From Acidobacteriaceae bacterium (GTDB taxonomy: Bacteria > Acidobacteriota > Terriglobia > Terriglobales > Acidobacteriaceae), in NCBI GenBank assembly GCA_030838305.1, contig JAUTWY010000099.1, positions 1 through 5,881 of the forward strand: a stretch of 5,881 bases of DNA, read 5' to 3'. Under the pieces are notes generated by a model. It had not been told where the DNA came from. It worked only from the letters and a program-made list of their open reading frames with translations, and did no database searches. This document shows positions 1-5,881 of this stretch, one piece after another. The translations under genes were made by a program, and so were the position numbers. The first letter of the stretch is position 1; each line of letters starts with the position of its first letter.

Positions 1-2
1 TG

Positions 3-3000
3 AGCGTCACGGTCGGCGGACTGGTCGAGCTTCCGGTTGCGTTGTCGGTCGCCACAGGGCGGGAAGTGGTGGAGGTGAGTTCCCAGGCTGAGTTGGTCGA
101 GACCTCGCGGACGTCAACGACCGACACGATTGGACAGCGGCGCATCGATAATCTGCCGATCAATGGCCGCAATTACATTAATTTCACGTTGACGGATTCT
201 CAGGTGGTGCGCGACAACGCTCCCAACACCGGTGCCGCGCCAACTTCCGGGCTGAACATGAGCGGCCAGCGCGCGCGTTCGAACCTGGTGAATGTGGACG
301 GCGCCGATGCCACCGACAATTCCGTGAACGGCGTGCGTTCCACGGTGTCACAAGAGGCGGTGCAGGAGTTTCAAATCATCACCAACAGCTACAGCGCGGA
401 ATACGGGCGGGCATCGGGTGGGGTGGTGAATATTATTACGCGGTCGGGATCGAATGATTTTCACGGAGATGTCTACGGCTATTTGCGTAACCGGAACTTT
501 CAGGCGGTGAATCCGTTCAGCACGGTTTCGAATCCGGCCTACACGCGGGTGCAGGCGGGCACGGCTTTCGGCGGACCGATCAAGAAGGATAAAACGTTTT
601 TCTATTTTGCTTACGAAATTACGCGGCGGCATGAGACCGGATTTTCCAGCATCGGACAGAATAATTTTGGGCTGGTGCCATTCGACACGACTGCGGTCGG
701 CTTACGGTTTGGAACCTTGCAGCTGACTCCGGATCAGGTTGGCTTTCTCACGAATCCGGCAACGCTGGCAGCCGAAGGGGCAAGCTCCGCCTTTGCGCAA
801 GAAGTGGGTCAATATGCGGCGCTGGCCGGCGCATCATCGGGCCAAGCCATCCAGGGATTTTGGCCGAGCCAGTTGGTGGCTGGGGCTACTGGCGGCGCGC
901 TAACCAGTTGGGCCGGATTCCCGACGACATGTCCGCCGGGGAGTGCGTGCGCCCCGGTGCCCGCTTCTTATCAAACGCTGGCGTCACAGATGGGGAATTT
1001 CCCAGTCTTCGAGGGGACCAGCCTTTATTCACTGCGACTCGACCACAACATCAGCAGCAGCAATCGCCTTACCTTGCGAGGTAATGCCAGCCCCAGCACG
1101 GTGACCGGTATTGAGGTCAGCGGCCAGGATCAGCCCTTCGGGCAAAATGCCTACTCACGCACCTCGCAACAGACGTATCGCGATATCTCCGGCGTGGCCC
1201 AGGACACTTGGACGATCGGCAATAACAAGGTTAACGAATTCCGCTTTCAATATGCCCGTCGCGGACTTTCGTATTTCTACAATACGCAAATCCCGGGCGG
1301 CTCCGACCCAGCCGTCAATATTCCGGGCTTTGCTTATTTCGGACGCGAGCCCTACTCCTTCATTCAGCGGGTCGAGAAGCGTTACCAGTTCACCGATAAC
1401 TTTTCCTGGACCATGGGCCGGCACAATACCAAGTTTGGCGTCGACGTTAACTATCTTCCGATCAGCGCCATCTTCACCGTTAACTACGGGGGCGTGTACG
1501 ACTTTGGATCTTTTAGTTCTGGCAGCCTGGGGTTCGTCTCCCCGGTTCCTAACGATCCCTTTCCCCAGCTCTCGGGGGTGCAATCTTACGGCGCGGGGCT
1601 ACCGGGAGATTTCATCCAAGGCCTTGGAAGTCCCAGCGATTCGTTCCACAACATTCCCATCGGAGTGTTCTGGCAAGACTCGTGGCGGGTTCGGCCGACC
1701 GTCACTCTGAACTTTGGCGTCCGTTACGACGTGGAGGTCGCGCCGAAATTCAGACCGCCCACTGCTCTGGCGCAGTCCGCCTACAACTACCTGGGCTTGC
1801 AGAAGGGCATTCAGACCGACAAGAATAACATCCAGCCCCGCATCGGGGTAGCATGGGATCCCAAGGCCGACGGCAAGACTGTGGTTCGCGCCTCGTACGG
1901 AATATTTTATGATCATCCGCTGCTGGGGCTTTATTTTCTCGGAGACGCGTCCGATGGTTCCACCAGCGGCCAGTTGGCCTTCGCAGGCACCGGGTTCTGC
2001 AGCGGCGCGGGAGACCCTGCGAATCTGAATGCATTCCCGATTTTCCAGGGATTGCAGAGCCTGCCGCAATGCGCTCCGTCGCCATTTCCGGGCGCCAATG
2101 CCAATCTTGGATACCTGCCGGATGAGCAACGGTTTCAGGCACTGAACTTTCCTCAGTCCGAGTTTCTGAACCAGAATTACTTGAATATTAGCAATGGGAC
2201 GTTTTTGCCGCTCGGGTTCCAACCCTTCGGTTATCCGCAGGCGAAGAACTTTGTATATGCCTATTCGCAGCAGGCGAATATCAGCGTCGAGCGCGATCTC
2301 GGCCATGGCTACGCGCTGAATCTGGCTTACAACTTTAACGGCGGACGCCATCTCAATCGCCCCATTAATGCCAGCACGGTTCGCGGAGACTTGCTGACGG
2401 GCAACTTCGAAGCGGCGTTCTACGACGCGAAGATTCAGGGACAACCCACGCCCGCCAGTCCGTTTACTGTCAGCGGCTGCAATCCGCCGGGAAATCCCAA
2501 TGCGCCGTTTCCATACGTGGACGCCGCGCTCATGAACTTTTTCCGCCCCGGTGGTCTCAATCCATCGATCGCTGCGGGAATGTATCTGGCCAGCCAGGGC
2601 AACTGCGTAGCCCAAGGAATAGCGGTCCTTCAGACGCTGCCGGGATTTAATACGGGTTGCAATCCCCTTCCACCAACATTCGACTATAGCGGCTGCGTTC
2701 CTTTTGGGGATATGGACGCCAACTACTCCAACGGCAGCTCTGTCTATCATGGCTTCAGTGCAAACCTGCGCAAGCGATTTGGCAGTCACTACGAATTTCT
2801 TGCGTCTTACACCTGGTCGCACGCGATTGACGACTCCACCGATCTGCAGGCCACCACGACTCCGCAGGATAGTTATTACCCCGCACTGGATCGCTCCAAC
2901 TCTCTGTTCGATCAACGGCACCGGTTCGTTTTCAGCGGCGTTTACCAGACGGGCAAGCTGGGAGGCGAGGGAATTGCCAGAAACGTGTTCAGCGACTGGA

Positions 3001-3485
3001 CCTTCGCTCCTATTATCGAGGTAGCGTCGGGCCGGCCATTCAACATCATTACGGGCAACGGCGACAATTTGCAGTTGTCTTCGCTCACGGGCCGTCCGAA
3101 CACGACGGTCGACGCGGCATGCGGCACCGCTTATCAGAGCAAGTATTCGCCGTCCGGAACGCTGCAGGAGCCCTGCCTCGACGGCTTCGTTCAAAGTTTT
3201 ATCAACAACCTCACTCCGCCCACCCTATTGCAACTCGACGGCAATCTGGGTCGCAATGCCGGGACACAGCCGTGGACGCTGTTTGACGATATACGAGTCT
3301 CCAAGCGCATTAATTTTGGCGAACGCTTCAATATGGACTTAATCGCGGATGTGTTCAACATCGCAAACCGCTACAACGTGTCCGCGGTGAGCCCGCTCTG
3401 CAGCAGTTCATTCTGCAATGCAGGACAGGCGACGGCAGCTTACGATCCGCGGCAATTTCAGTTCGCAATCAAGCTGAACTGGTAA
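3..3485 (+). CDS. TonB-dependent outer-membrane receptor, Oar-like (5'-truncated by window)
   Basis: This is the plug and beta-barrel part of a large outer-membrane receptor of the Oar-like, carboxypeptidase-regulatory-domain TonB-dependent family, which is expanded in Acidobacteriota. Such receptors import bulky substrates using TonB energy; the substrate here cannot be told. The frame is open from base 3, and the first possible start (TTG at 42) lies mid-domain, so the true start, signal peptide and N-terminal domain are off the left edge. The visible part is 1160 residues. Plug signatures are LPINGRNY (bases 153-176) and a GRASGGVVNIITRSG block from base 405. Typical barrel segments follow, including SYTWSHAIDD (2805-2834) and a late DVFNIANRYN block. 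The protein ends in ...FAIKLNW with a C-terminal aromatic residue, the usual outer-membrane barrel signal. Twelve cysteines, all in stretches that look like loops, are notable. A terminator follows 24 bases after the stop. Family assignment is firm; substrate is unknown. Confidence 0.93.
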   Translation, partial: SVTVGGLVELPVALSVATGREVVEVSSQAELVETSRTSTTDTIGQRRIDNLPINGRNYINFTLTDSQVVRDNAPNTGAAPTSGLNMSGQRARSNLVNVDGADATDNSVNGVRSTVSQEAVQEFQIITNSYSAEYGRASGGVVNIITRSGSNDFHGDVYGYLRNRNFQAVNPFSTVSNPAYTRVQAGTAFGGPIKKDKTFFYFAYEITRRHETGFSSIGQNNFGLVPFDTTAVGLRFGTLQLTPDQVGFLTNPATLAAEGASSAFAQEVGQYAALAGASSGQAIQGFWPSQLVAGATGGALTSWAGFPTTCPPGSACAPVPASYQTLASQMGNFPVFEGTSLYSLRLDHNISSSNRLTLRGNASPSTVTGIEVSGQDQPFGQNAYSRTSQQTYRDISGVAQDTWTIGNNKVNEFRFQYARRGLSYFYNTQIPGGSDPAVNIPGFAYFGREPYSFIQRVEKRYQFTDNFSWTMGRHNTKFGVDVNYLPISAIFTVNYGGVYDFGSFSSGSLGFVSPVPNDPFPQLSGVQSYGAGLPGDFIQGLGSPSDSFHNIPIGVFWQDSWRVRPTVTLNFGVRYDVEVAPKFRPPTALAQSAYNYLGLQKGIQTDKNNIQPRIGVAWDPKADGKTVVRASYGIFYDHPLLGLYFLGDASDGSTSGQLAFAGTGFCSGAGDPANLNAFPIFQGLQSLPQCAPSPFPGANANLGYLPDEQRFQALNFPQSEFLNQNYLNISNGTFLPLGFQPFGYPQAKNFVYAYSQQANISVERDLGHGYALNLAYNFNGGRHLNRPINASTVRGDLLTGNFEAAFYDAKIQGQPTPASPFTVSGCNPPGNPNAPFPYVDAALMNFFRPGGLNPSIAAGMYLASQGNCVAQGIAVLQTLPGFNTGCNPLPPTFDYSGCVPFGDMDANYSNGSSVYHGFSANLRKRFGSHYEFLASYTWSHAIDDSTDLQATTTPQDSYYPALDRSNSLFDQRHRFVFSGVYQTGKLGGEGIARNVFSDWTFAPIIEVASGRPFNIITGNGDNLQLSSLTGRPNTTVDAACGTAYQSKYSPSGTLQEPCLDGFVQSFINNLTPPTLLQLDGNLGRNAGTQPWTLFDDIRVSKRINFGERFNMDLIADVFNIANRYNVSAVSPLCSSSFCNAGQATAAYDPRQFQFAIKLNW

Positions 3486-3509
3486 GGTCTCTGCACGGCG
3501 GGTAGTTCG

Positions 3510-3554
3510 GTCTGGATTCCGTGAACGAAGGTGGAATCCAGACGGGGCGTTTTT
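3510..3554 (+). terminator. Rho-independent terminator after the receptor gene
   Basis: A perfect 11-bp inverted repeat, GTCTGGATTCC (3510-3520) and GGAATCCAGAC (3533-3543), encloses a 12-base loop. It is followed by GGGGCG and a T5 run (3550-3554). It lies 24 bases after the receptor stop and before the next gene, as expected for an intrinsic terminator. The T-tract is offset from the stem by six bases, which is not ideal. There is no A-run before the left arm, so it probably acts only on + strand transcripts. Confidence 0.8.
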
Positions 3555-3632
3555 GCTTTGGCTCTTTTGTTCCTCTGCGCGACCGACCATTTTTCCTGCA
3601 ACCCCCGCTTGGCCAAATCACTCTCAATTGGC

Positions 3633-3638
3633 AGGAGG
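3633..3638 (+). promoter_or_regulatory. Ribosome binding site that fixes the reductase start
   Basis: A full AGGAGG Shine-Dalgarno sequence sits 5 bases before the ATG at 3644. It decides between this ATG and an in-frame GTG at 3521. The GTG lies inside the terminator loop and would add 41 residues that hide the Tat signal. Confidence 0.85.
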
Positions 3639-3643
3639 CTGGC

Positions 3644-4630
3644 ATGGATCGCAGACACTTCCTGAAAACCGCCGCAGCCGGAACCCTTATGACTTCGCTC
3701 AGCCACAAATTCGCACACGCCGCCGATGGCCCTCTACCCATGCGCACGCTCGGGCGAACCGGCGAAAAAGTTTCTATGGTCGGGCTCGGAGGCTACCACA
3801 TCGGTATGCAATCGGACGAGCAGGAGAGCATCCGCATCATCCGGGGAGCGCTCGATGGCGGTATTAACTTTCTCGACAACTGCTGGGACTACAACGGCGG
3901 CGAGAGTGAAGTTCGCATGGGCAAGGCGCTGCGAGATGGATACCGGCAGAAAGCGTTTCTCATGACCAAGATCGACGGCCGGACGAAAAAAGCGGCCGCG
4001 CAACAGATTGAGGAATCGCTGCGCCGTCTGCAAACCGACCGCATCGACCTGATGCAGTTTCACGAAGTCATCCGCGACACCGATCCTGACCGCATCTTTG
4101 CCCAGGGTGGCGGCATGGAAGCGGCTCTCGAAGCCAAGAAGCAAGGCAAAATTCGTTTCATCGGATTCACCGGGCATAAGAGTCCTGACATCCATTTGAA
4201 AATGCTGAAGACCGCGGCCGCGCAGCAATTCACATTTGACGCCGTGCAGATGCCGCTCAACGTAATGGACGCGCACTATGACAGCTTCGAAAAGAAAGTC
4301 CTGCCCGTACTGGTGAAGGAAAACATTGGCGTGCTGGGCATGAAGTCGATGGGCGACAAGATTATTTTGAAGAGCAATACGGCCATGCCGGTGGAGTGCC
4401 TGCACTACGCCATGAACCTCCCCACCAGCGTGGTGATCACAGGCTGTGACTCGAGGAAAATCCTGCAGCAGGCGCTGGATGCCGCGCGCAGTTTCAAACC
4501 AATGAATCAGTCAGAAGTCGCGAGCCTGCTCGCCAAAACCGCGCCCGCCGCGGGCAAGGGAGAGTACGAGCGCTATAAGACGAGCCACGATTTCGACGGG
4601 ACCTATCAGAATCCGCAGTGGCTGGGATGA
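3644..4630 (+). CDS. Tat-signal aldo/keto reductase
   Basis: This 328-residue aldo/keto reductase has a TIM-barrel fold and is likely an NAD(P)H-linked oxidoreductase for carbonyl substrates; the actual substrate is unknown. The N-terminus, DRRHFLK at residues 2-8, matches the twin-arginine motif. A short hydrophobic stretch (about residues 9-18) and an A-H-A cleavage site (24-26) follow, so a folded protein is predicted to be exported to the periplasm. The catalytic tetrad is complete: Asp78 (FLDN), Tyr83 (WDYNGGE), Lys109 (LMTK) and His140 (MQFHE). Later family blocks include GKIRFIGFTGHK (168-179) and a C-terminal TGCDS segment (266-270) in the usual cofactor-phosphate region. No C-terminal ferredoxin-like cysteine cluster is present, unlike some relatives. 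The start is set by AGGAGG at 3633-3638. The gene is separated from the receptor by a terminator, so it is probably transcribed on its own, although no clear promoter is visible in the gap. Its mature length of about 300 residues fits the family. Confidence 0.92.
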   Translation: MDRRHFLKTAAAGTLMTSLSHKFAHAADGPLPMRTLGRTGEKVSMVGLGGYHIGMQSDEQESIRIIRGALDGGINFLDNCWDYNGGESEVRMGKALRDGYRQKAFLMTKIDGRTKKAAAQQIEESLRRLQTDRIDLMQFHEVIRDTDPDRIFAQGGGMEAALEAKKQGKIRFIGFTGHKSPDIHLKMLKTAAAQQFTFDAVQMPLNVMDAHYDSFEKKVLPVLVKENIGVLGMKSMGDKIILKSNTAMPVECLHYAMNLPTSVVITGCDSRKILQQALDAARSFKPMNQSEVASLLAKTAPAAGKGEYERYKTSHDFDGTYQNPQWLG

Positions 4631-4697
4631 AATTGATCGGTTCTCCGCAAAGGCTTCCGCCTTCAGCGAGTTGAAAATCAGCTTCAGCCCGCAGTCC

Positions 4698-4706
4698 TGT
4701 TACACT
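4698..4706 (+). promoter_or_regulatory. Candidate extended -10 promoter for the split-barrel gene
   Basis: TGTTACACT fits an extended -10 (TGn followed by TACACT) and would start transcription near 4713, leaving a leader of about 36 bases. No good -35 lies at the usual distance; TTGAAA at 4671-4676 is too far away, with a 24-base spacer. The call rests on pattern alone and sigma-factor usage is assumed. Confidence 0.3.
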
Positions 4707-4748
4707 TTTCCTTGACCCATCCTTGGCGCTTGCCGGAGTACTTCCTTC

Positions 4749-5408
4749 ATGTCTCAACCCTATACGCCCACGCCGCGGACCCGTCTGGTCCGCGAAGCTG
4801 ATCGAGCTGTCTATGATCGCGAAGCGGCTTACCGCATTCTCGACGAAGGATTTCTTTGCCACGTCGGGTTCGTGCTAGACGGCCAACCATTTGTGATTCC
4901 TACTTCCTACGGGCGCAAGGGCGACAGCTTGTTTATTCACGGGTCCGCTGCCAGCCGCATGCTGCGCCAGGCGAAAGAGGGCGTGCCGGTCTGCATCACG
5001 GTTACTTTGCTGGATGGGCTGGTGCTGGCCCGGTCCATCTTCAACCACTCGATGAATTACCGGTCGGTGGTGGTGCTGGGGAAGGCTACGCTGGTGGATG
5101 ATCCTGCAGAAAAAATTGAGGCGTTGCGGCTGCTTTCCGAGCACATCATTCCCGGCCGCTGGGCCGATTCGCGGCAGCCCAACGAGCGCGAGCTTAAGGC
5201 AACCTCCATTTTGCGGGTGCCGATTAAAGAGTTCTCGGCGAAAGTGCGCAAGGGGCCGGTCGTGGACGATGAGGAGGATTATTCATTTCCAACCTGGGCG
5301 GGAGTAGTGCCGCTGGAGGTGGTGGCGGGGGAGCCGGTGGATGATGCAAGACTGGTTCCGGGACAGGACGTTCCGGCCTATGCAAAGCGCTACGTCCGTA
5401 AGAGATAG
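4749..5408 (+). CDS. Pyridoxamine 5'-phosphate oxidase-superfamily flavin-binding protein (NimA-like)
   Basis: This 219-residue protein has the FMN-binding split barrel of the pyridoxamine 5'-phosphate oxidase superfamily, in the branch usually called 'flavin-nucleotide-binding protein' (Pyridox_ox_2), which also contains NimA nitroimidazole reductases. It is probably a soluble cytoplasmic dimer; the reaction is not known. Family blocks run in order: PRTRLVREADRAVYDRE (9-25), ILDEGFLCHVGFVLDGQPFVIPT (30-52), an IHGSAASRML block (63-72), VTLLDGLVLARS (85-96), SMNYRSVVVLG (101-111), a PGRWADSR helix region (135-142), ELKATSILRVPI (148-159) and a SAKVRKGP...DDEEDY tail (163-178). Length and motif order match full-length relatives, so the gene looks intact. 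GGAG at 4735-4738 is a modest ribosome site 10 bases from the ATG. It lies 118 bases after the reductase and has no functional link to it that I can see. It should not be named pdxH: the sequence belongs to a different subgroup from the vitamin B6 enzyme. Confidence 0.9.
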   Translation: MSQPYTPTPRTRLVREADRAVYDREAAYRILDEGFLCHVGFVLDGQPFVIPTSYGRKGDSLFIHGSAASRMLRQAKEGVPVCITVTLLDGLVLARSIFNHSMNYRSVVVLGKATLVDDPAEKIEALRLLSEHIIPGRWADSRQPNERELKATSILRVPIKEFSAKVRKGPVVDDEEDYSFPTWAGVVPLEVVAGEPVDDARLVPGQDVPAYAKRYVRKR

Positions 5409-5415
5409 AAAATAC

Positions 5416-5445
5416 TTGATTACCATGAGTAAAGGATGATATCTT
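5416..5445 (+). promoter_or_regulatory. Predicted promoter of the toxin-antitoxin operon
   Basis: TTGATT (5416-5421) and an extended -10, TGATATCTT (5437-5445), are separated by 18 bases between hexamers. They lie in a markedly AT-rich gap between GC-rich genes. The predicted start of transcription is near 5452, only about 8 bases before the antitoxin ATG, so the leader would be very short. AAGGA (5452-5456) would then be at the very 5' end and only 3 bases from the ATG. Confidence 0.5.
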
Positions 5446-5466
5446 TACTATAAGGATACATGGTAA
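5420..5466. promoter_or_regulatory. Nested inverted repeats, candidate autoregulatory operator
   Basis: The inner repeat is AGTAAAG (5428-5434) with CTTTACT (5443-5449), separated by 8 bases and overlapping the predicted -10. The outer repeat is TTACCATG (5420-5427) with CATGGTAA (5459-5466), directly flanking the inner left arm and spanning the antitoxin start codon. A third GTAAAG half-site occurs at 5463-5468. AbrB-fold antitoxins, alone or with their toxin, commonly bind such palindromes over their own promoter to repress it. The repeats are seen directly; binding is inferred. Confidence 0.5.
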
Positions 5467-5720
5467 AGATTAATAAATCCAGCACAATCAGTAGTAAGGG
5501 GCAAATCACCGTGCCCCAAGAAATTCGCAAACGTCTTGGTCTTGCCCCCGGGGACCGCGTCGAGTTTGTGAATGAGGAGGGTCGGATCCTAATTCGGCCA
5601 GCCCGCTCGGAGGTCAACCCATTCGAAAAGTTCATCGGAATTCTGGGGCCCTTTCCCGGCGGGGAAGAGGGAATAAAAGCCTGGATTGACGATATGCGAA
5701 GCGATGAAGACTACGAATGA
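5460..5720 (+). CDS. vapB: AbrB/SpoVT-fold antitoxin, VapB-like
   Basis: This 86-residue protein has an N-terminal swapped-hairpin AbrB/MazE DNA-binding domain and is the probable antitoxin of a type II toxin-antitoxin pair. The domain covers about residues 7-47, with the signature STISSKGQITVPQEIRKRLGL (8-28), PGDRVEF (30-36) and a closing RILIRP strand (42-47). The remaining tail, about residues 52-86 (NPFEKFIGIL, then WIDDMRSDEDYE), is charged and likely disordered until it wraps the toxin; Arg80 and the acidic end are the kind of residues that plug a PIN active site, which is inference. Its stop overlaps the next start codon as ATGA, so the two genes are translationally coupled. It would also act as the operon's repressor through the repeats at 5420-5466. 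The PIN partner supports VapB rather than MazE or a stand-alone AbrB regulator. Confidence 0.9.
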   Translation: MVKINKSSTISSKGQITVPQEIRKRLGLAPGDRVEFVNEEGRILIRPARSEVNPFEKFIGILGPFPGGEEGIKAWIDDMRSDEDYE

Positions 5721-5881
5721 GAACAGCTCTGGACACGAATATCCTATCTCTTTTCTGGTCGGGAGGACCTTCGGCGCCTACCGTCGCCGCTCAGTTGTCA
5801 CAGGCGCGAGCCCAGGGAGCGCTAGCGGTAAGCGCACCAGTGTTCGTCGAGCTTTCGGCCATTCCCACAGGCAATCCGCGG
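5717..5881 (+). CDS. vapC: PIN-domain toxin, VapC-like (3'-truncated by window)
   Basis: The first 55 residues of a PIN-domain ribonuclease, the probable toxin partner of the AbrB-fold antitoxin. The reading frame stays open to the right edge, so most of the protein (such toxins are usually about 120-150 residues) lies outside. The start MRTALDTNILSLFW carries the first conserved metal-binding acid, Asp6 in the LDTN motif. A helix follows (about 20-34), then the strand AVSAPVFVELSAIP, in which Glu45 is the second conserved acid. The remaining PIN acids would be downstream and cannot be checked. The ATG overlaps the antitoxin stop by ATGA and lacks a strong Shine-Dalgarno sequence of its own, consistent with translation coupled to the antitoxin. 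In the family, VapC cuts tRNA or rRNA when its antitoxin is degraded; the target here is unknown. Confidence 0.85.
   Translation, partial: MRTALDTNILSLFWSGGPSAPTVAAQLSQARAQGALAVSAPVFVELSAIPTGNPR

Noticed and set aside
1111..1710. 199-residue + strand frame overlapping the receptor
   Set aside because: It is a Ser/Pro/Arg-rich out-of-frame reading of receptor codons with no domain pattern.
1599..3194. 531-residue open frame on the minus strand inside the receptor gene
   Set aside because: It is a codon-bias shadow of the receptor frame: it is Arg- and Val-rich with no recognisable domain, and the + strand frame is an unmistakable TonB-dependent receptor throughout.
3609..3616. TTGGCCAA palindrome upstream of the reductase as an operator
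   Set aside because: An 8-base palindrome occurs often by chance, and no second copy or promoter element is aligned with it.
3734..4405. 223-residue open frame on the minus strand inside the aldo/keto reductase gene
   Set aside because: It lies wholly within the clear reductase gene, is rich in His, Val and Arg, and shows no family motif; it is a shadow frame.
4650..4663. Small hairpin AAGGC-TTCC-GCCTT after the reductase stop as a terminator
   Set aside because: The stem is only 5 bp and no T-run follows, so it does not support an intrinsic terminator.
4749..5408. Naming the split-barrel protein PdxH
   Set aside because: It shares the fold, but its motif order is that of the flavin-nucleotide-binding, NimA-like subgroup and not of the vitamin B6 oxidase.

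Overview
The window looks like chromosomal DNA from a soil-type member of the phylum Acidobacteriota (Terriglobia/Koribacter-like). This is inferred from gene style, not from a marker gene. The large Oar-like TonB-dependent receptor, a Tat-exported aldo/keto reductase and the moderately GC-rich composition are all typical of that group. All genes seen are on the + strand. There are no RNA genes, CRISPR arrays, insertion sequences or tRNA-linked integration marks.

Layout: (1) Bases 3-3485 hold most of an outer-membrane TonB-dependent receptor. Its N-terminus (signal peptide and probably a carboxypeptidase-regulatory-like domain) lies left of the window. (2) Bases 3510-3554 form a strong intrinsic terminator, a perfect 11-bp stem followed by T5, which closes the receptor unit. 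(3) Bases 3644-4630 encode a Tat-signal aldo/keto reductase with an intact Asp-Tyr-Lys-His tetrad. (4) Bases 4749-5408 encode a flavin/PLP-binding split-barrel protein of the pyridoxamine 5'-phosphate oxidase superfamily (NimA-like branch), probably with its own weak promoter. (5) Bases 5460-5881 hold a type II toxin-antitoxin pair: an AbrB/SpoVT-fold VapB-like antitoxin overlapping by ATGA the start of a PIN-domain VapC-like toxin, which is cut by the right edge. A short AT-rich promoter region upstream of the antitoxin carries two nested inverted repeats that look like an autoregulatory operator.

The genes do not form one obvious pathway. The receptor, the reductase and the split-barrel protein look like independent units, and the toxin-antitoxin pair is a separate cassette. 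I see no clearly novel multi-gene system. The most useful second-look items are the operator architecture of the toxin-antitoxin pair, the predicted periplasmic location of the reductase, and the many cysteines in predicted loops of the receptor.
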